Source: Polyangium spumosum | Lineage (GTDB): Bacteria > Myxococcota_A > Polyangia > Polyangiales > Polyangiaceae | Length of the DNA: 64,000 nt | Assembly (NCBI RefSeq): GCF_009649845.1 | Contig: NZ_WJIE01000017.1 | Coordinates: 62,001 to 126,000 of the forward strand | Direction: 5' to 3' | Part shown: piece by piece, positions 62,761 through 64,000 of the stretch | How the letters are laid out: the number at the start of each line of letters is the position of its first letter | How positions within the stretch are numbered: position 1 is the stretch's first letter | Notes under the pieces: model-generated | What the model saw: only the letters and a program-made list of their open reading frames with translations | The model's database searches: none | Told to the model about the DNA's origin: nothing | Made by a program: the position numbers and the translations under genes

Positions 62761-63387
62761 CTACGCCTCCCCCGCCTCCTTCTCGGCCGTCCCCGGCGAA
62801 GCCCGGAGGTGGATCCTCCGGTACTGCTTCGACCCTGGCCCATACGCGTTCCGGACGACCCGCTTGAAGGCGAGGTACTTCTCGTACGTGGGCCCGTAGG
62901 CCTGGGCGCGTGCTGTCTGCGCCTTCGAGAGCGCCTTGTTCGCGACAATGGACTCCGTGATCTCCTTGACGGCCTTGGGCGCCTTCTGGCCGAACTCGCC
63001 ATCGAGGAGCGCGTCCGCCCACGCTTTGCCCACGTGATCGTCGATGAGATCGACGAGCCTCTCGATCGCCTTGAGCTGGTCCGTGTCGGTCGGCTGCGAT
63101 TTCAGGGTATCGGGCAGCTTCGTGTCCGGCAGGACGGCGAGCAGCGCGGAGCGGGCGACGCGATAAGGACCATCCAGGCTGGCGAGCGCATCGAGCGCCT
63201 CCCGGTTCTCCTTGGCAAACGCCGTCATCGCATTCGCGACGGCTTGCTCGGTGGCGAGGTACGCGGTCGCGGGTTCGGCGAGCGTCTCGTTGAAGACCGC
63301 GACGACGACGGGGTTGGCGTCGGGCTCATGGGCAATTTCGATGGAGCGGGCGACGACACGCGCGAAGCGCTCGTAATCAATGGACAC
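62761..63387 (-). CDS. Unknown conserved protein, paralog B
   Basis: A 208-residue soluble helical protein, paralog of the one at 39115-39750. Conserved blocks include LPDTLKSQPTDTDQLKAIE, DALLDGEFGQKAPKAVKEI, AYGPTYEKYLAFKRVVRNA and YRRIHLRA. Between paralogs the N-terminal half diverges, and both begin with MxxIDYxRF. ATG 63387 has TAGGAGG upstream. About 70-280 nt upstream is a ten-unit array of 21-bp repeats, as in paralog A. Function unknown. Confidence 0.82.
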   Translation of the reverse strand: MSIDYERFARVVARSIEIAHEPDANPVVVAVFNETLAEPATAYLATEQAVANAMTAFAKENREALDALASLDGPYRVARSALLAVLPDTKLPDTLKSQPTDTDQLKAIERLVDLIDDHVGKAWADALLDGEFGQKAPKAVKEITESIVANKALSKAQTARAQAYGPTYEKYLAFKRVVRNAYGPGSKQYRRIHLRASPGTAEKEAGEA

Positions 63388-63455
63388 GGAGAACCTCCTA
63401 CGTCTGGGGTGGCAGTCAACGAGGCGACCTTACAACCGGGCGAGCCGGACGTGCA

Positions 63456-63665
63456 AGGGCGACGTGCGCGCGAAGGTTGGGAGGCGAACGGCGAAGCCTC
63501 GGCAGGCGGCGGCGAAGGTCGGGGACGTCGGCGCGAAGGTCGGCCAGGGCGCGGCGAAGCTCGGAGACCGAGCCGCGAAGGTCGGCCAGGCGCCAGGGAA
63601 GGAAGCTAAGTTACCGGCGGAGCTTCTTCACGGACCGGCGAAGCTCGGTCACGGACCGGCGAAGC
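63456..63665. repeat. 21-bp tandem repeat array, ten units
   Basis: Ten consecutive 21-bp units (starts 63456, 63477 and so on to 63645), drifting but with a shared GCGAAGC/G end; two adjacent right-hand units share ACGGACCGGCGAAGC. On the minus strand one frame reads as Leu/Arg-rich heptads (for example SVTELRR) but is cut by a TAA within the array. The array lies between the paralog B start (63387) and the next gene. It is a DNA feature or a remnant of coding sequence. Confidence 0.85.
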
Positions 63666-63673
63666 AACGGGAG

Positions 63674-64000
63674 TTACAGATCGCACCCCTCGGCCCCGGC
63701 GGTGCAGTAGACGCTCCACCACGGGTTGCAATCGTCGCTGTCTTCGTGATCGCCGACGCTCATGTCGAGGAGGGCCTTCGCCGTGGTCGAGCCGTCGCCG
63801 TACCGCATATGCATGTGCTTGACCGCGCCGTCGCCGTGAGGAGGCCGGAGGATGACGTGCGTGAACGCGTCGCACGCGGCGTCCCCCGCGGATCGCTCGA
63901 ACACGAGCCACACGGACGACGGGGACTCCGGGAAGTAATGGGGATCCGGCTCGAATCCCTTGTATTCGTAGGTGCACCCCTCGGCGAGGGGCATCGTGCC
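63674..64000 (-). CDS. Partial gene, unknown secreted-like protein
   Basis: The frame reads from the right edge to a stop at 63674 and encodes at least 106 residues. The start MPLAEGCTYEYKG at 63994 may not be the true one, since the frame stays open to the edge. It contains several Cys (CDAFTHVILRPP, DDCNPWWSVYC, GCDL) and Asp/His-rich segments. No family recognised. The gene is truncated by the end of the window. Confidence 0.55.
   Translation of the reverse strand, partial: GTMPLAEGCTYEYKGFEPDPHYFPESPSSVWLVFERSAGDAACDAFTHVILRPPHGDGAVKHMHMRYGDGSTTAKALLDMSVGDHEDSDDCNPWWSVYCTAGAEGCDL

Noticed and set aside
63456-63665. CRISPR array
   Set aside because: Units are contiguous, 21 bp, degenerate and have no spacers; no cas genes are near.

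Overview
The window reads as chromosomal DNA of a large-genome, high-GC member of the Myxococcota, most likely order Polyangiales (Polyangium/Sorangium type). I infer this from very GC-rich third codon positions, frequent GTG starts, many short Cys-rich or Gly-rich lipoproteins, an apparent MYXO-CTERM-like C-terminal sorting tail, Hanks-type Ser/Thr kinases with long disordered tails, and three RsbR-type STAS sensors. No 16S/23S rRNA, tRNA, IS element, prophage or CRISPR array was recognised. Genes are tightly packed on both strands and both ends of the window cut through genes.

Layout. 1-5.3 kb: folK, a lipoprotein, a CBS-domain protein, manC with an unusual UppP-like membrane protein, an Hsp20 and a lipoprotein. 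5.3-8.7 kb: succinate dehydrogenase operon sdhC-sdhA-sdhB. 8.8-16.9 kb: DUF1152 protein, PAS-PAS-STAS sensor, YjbR-like protein, MYXO-CTERM-like protein, a TetR regulator divergent from two Rieske-oxygenase-related genes (the first has lost both metal sites), then an acyltransferase-SGNH protein. 16.9-31.8 kb: HEIEH-containing lipoprotein, Tat/lipobox NAD-dependent epimerase, DHH phosphoesterase, cysteine desulfurase, a short Cys-rich lipoprotein beside a SAM methyltransferase, a hydrolase running antisense into a TlpA-like thioredoxin, a membrane-anchored HEAT-repeat protein, cytochrome P450, and a GH31 lipoprotein.

31.8-44.8 kb: VOC protein, PPC-domain lipoprotein, an orphan ParA/RHH-like pair, a PAS-STAS sensor, two transporters, an unknown protein preceded by 21-bp tandem repeats, and a module of Ser/Thr kinase, two TPR/PEGA proteins and a Cys-rich lipoprotein. 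44.9-53.6 kb: a two-gene membrane GTPase module downstream of a 1663-residue pseudokinase-ATPase-GAF-STAS protein, and an FGE-like lipoprotein. 53.6-64 kb: sucC-sucD, DUF4360 protein, PP2C-like protein, proline iminopeptidase, ROK glucokinase, fumC, fatty acid desaturase, a lipoprotein, a second copy of the unknown protein (again with a 21-bp tandem array upstream), and a partial gene.

How they work together. sdhCAB, sucCD and fumC encode three consecutive TCA steps (succinyl-CoA to succinate to fumarate to malate), in separate units. The rest is mostly accessory: envelope lipoproteins, signalling proteins and redox enzymes. The strongest candidates for undescribed biology are the membrane GTPase with its partner, the pseudokinase STAS giant, the metal-less Rieske paralog paired with an intact one, and the paralogous unknown proteins each preceded by an array of the same 21-bp period. 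Functions are read from motifs by eye; no database search was run.
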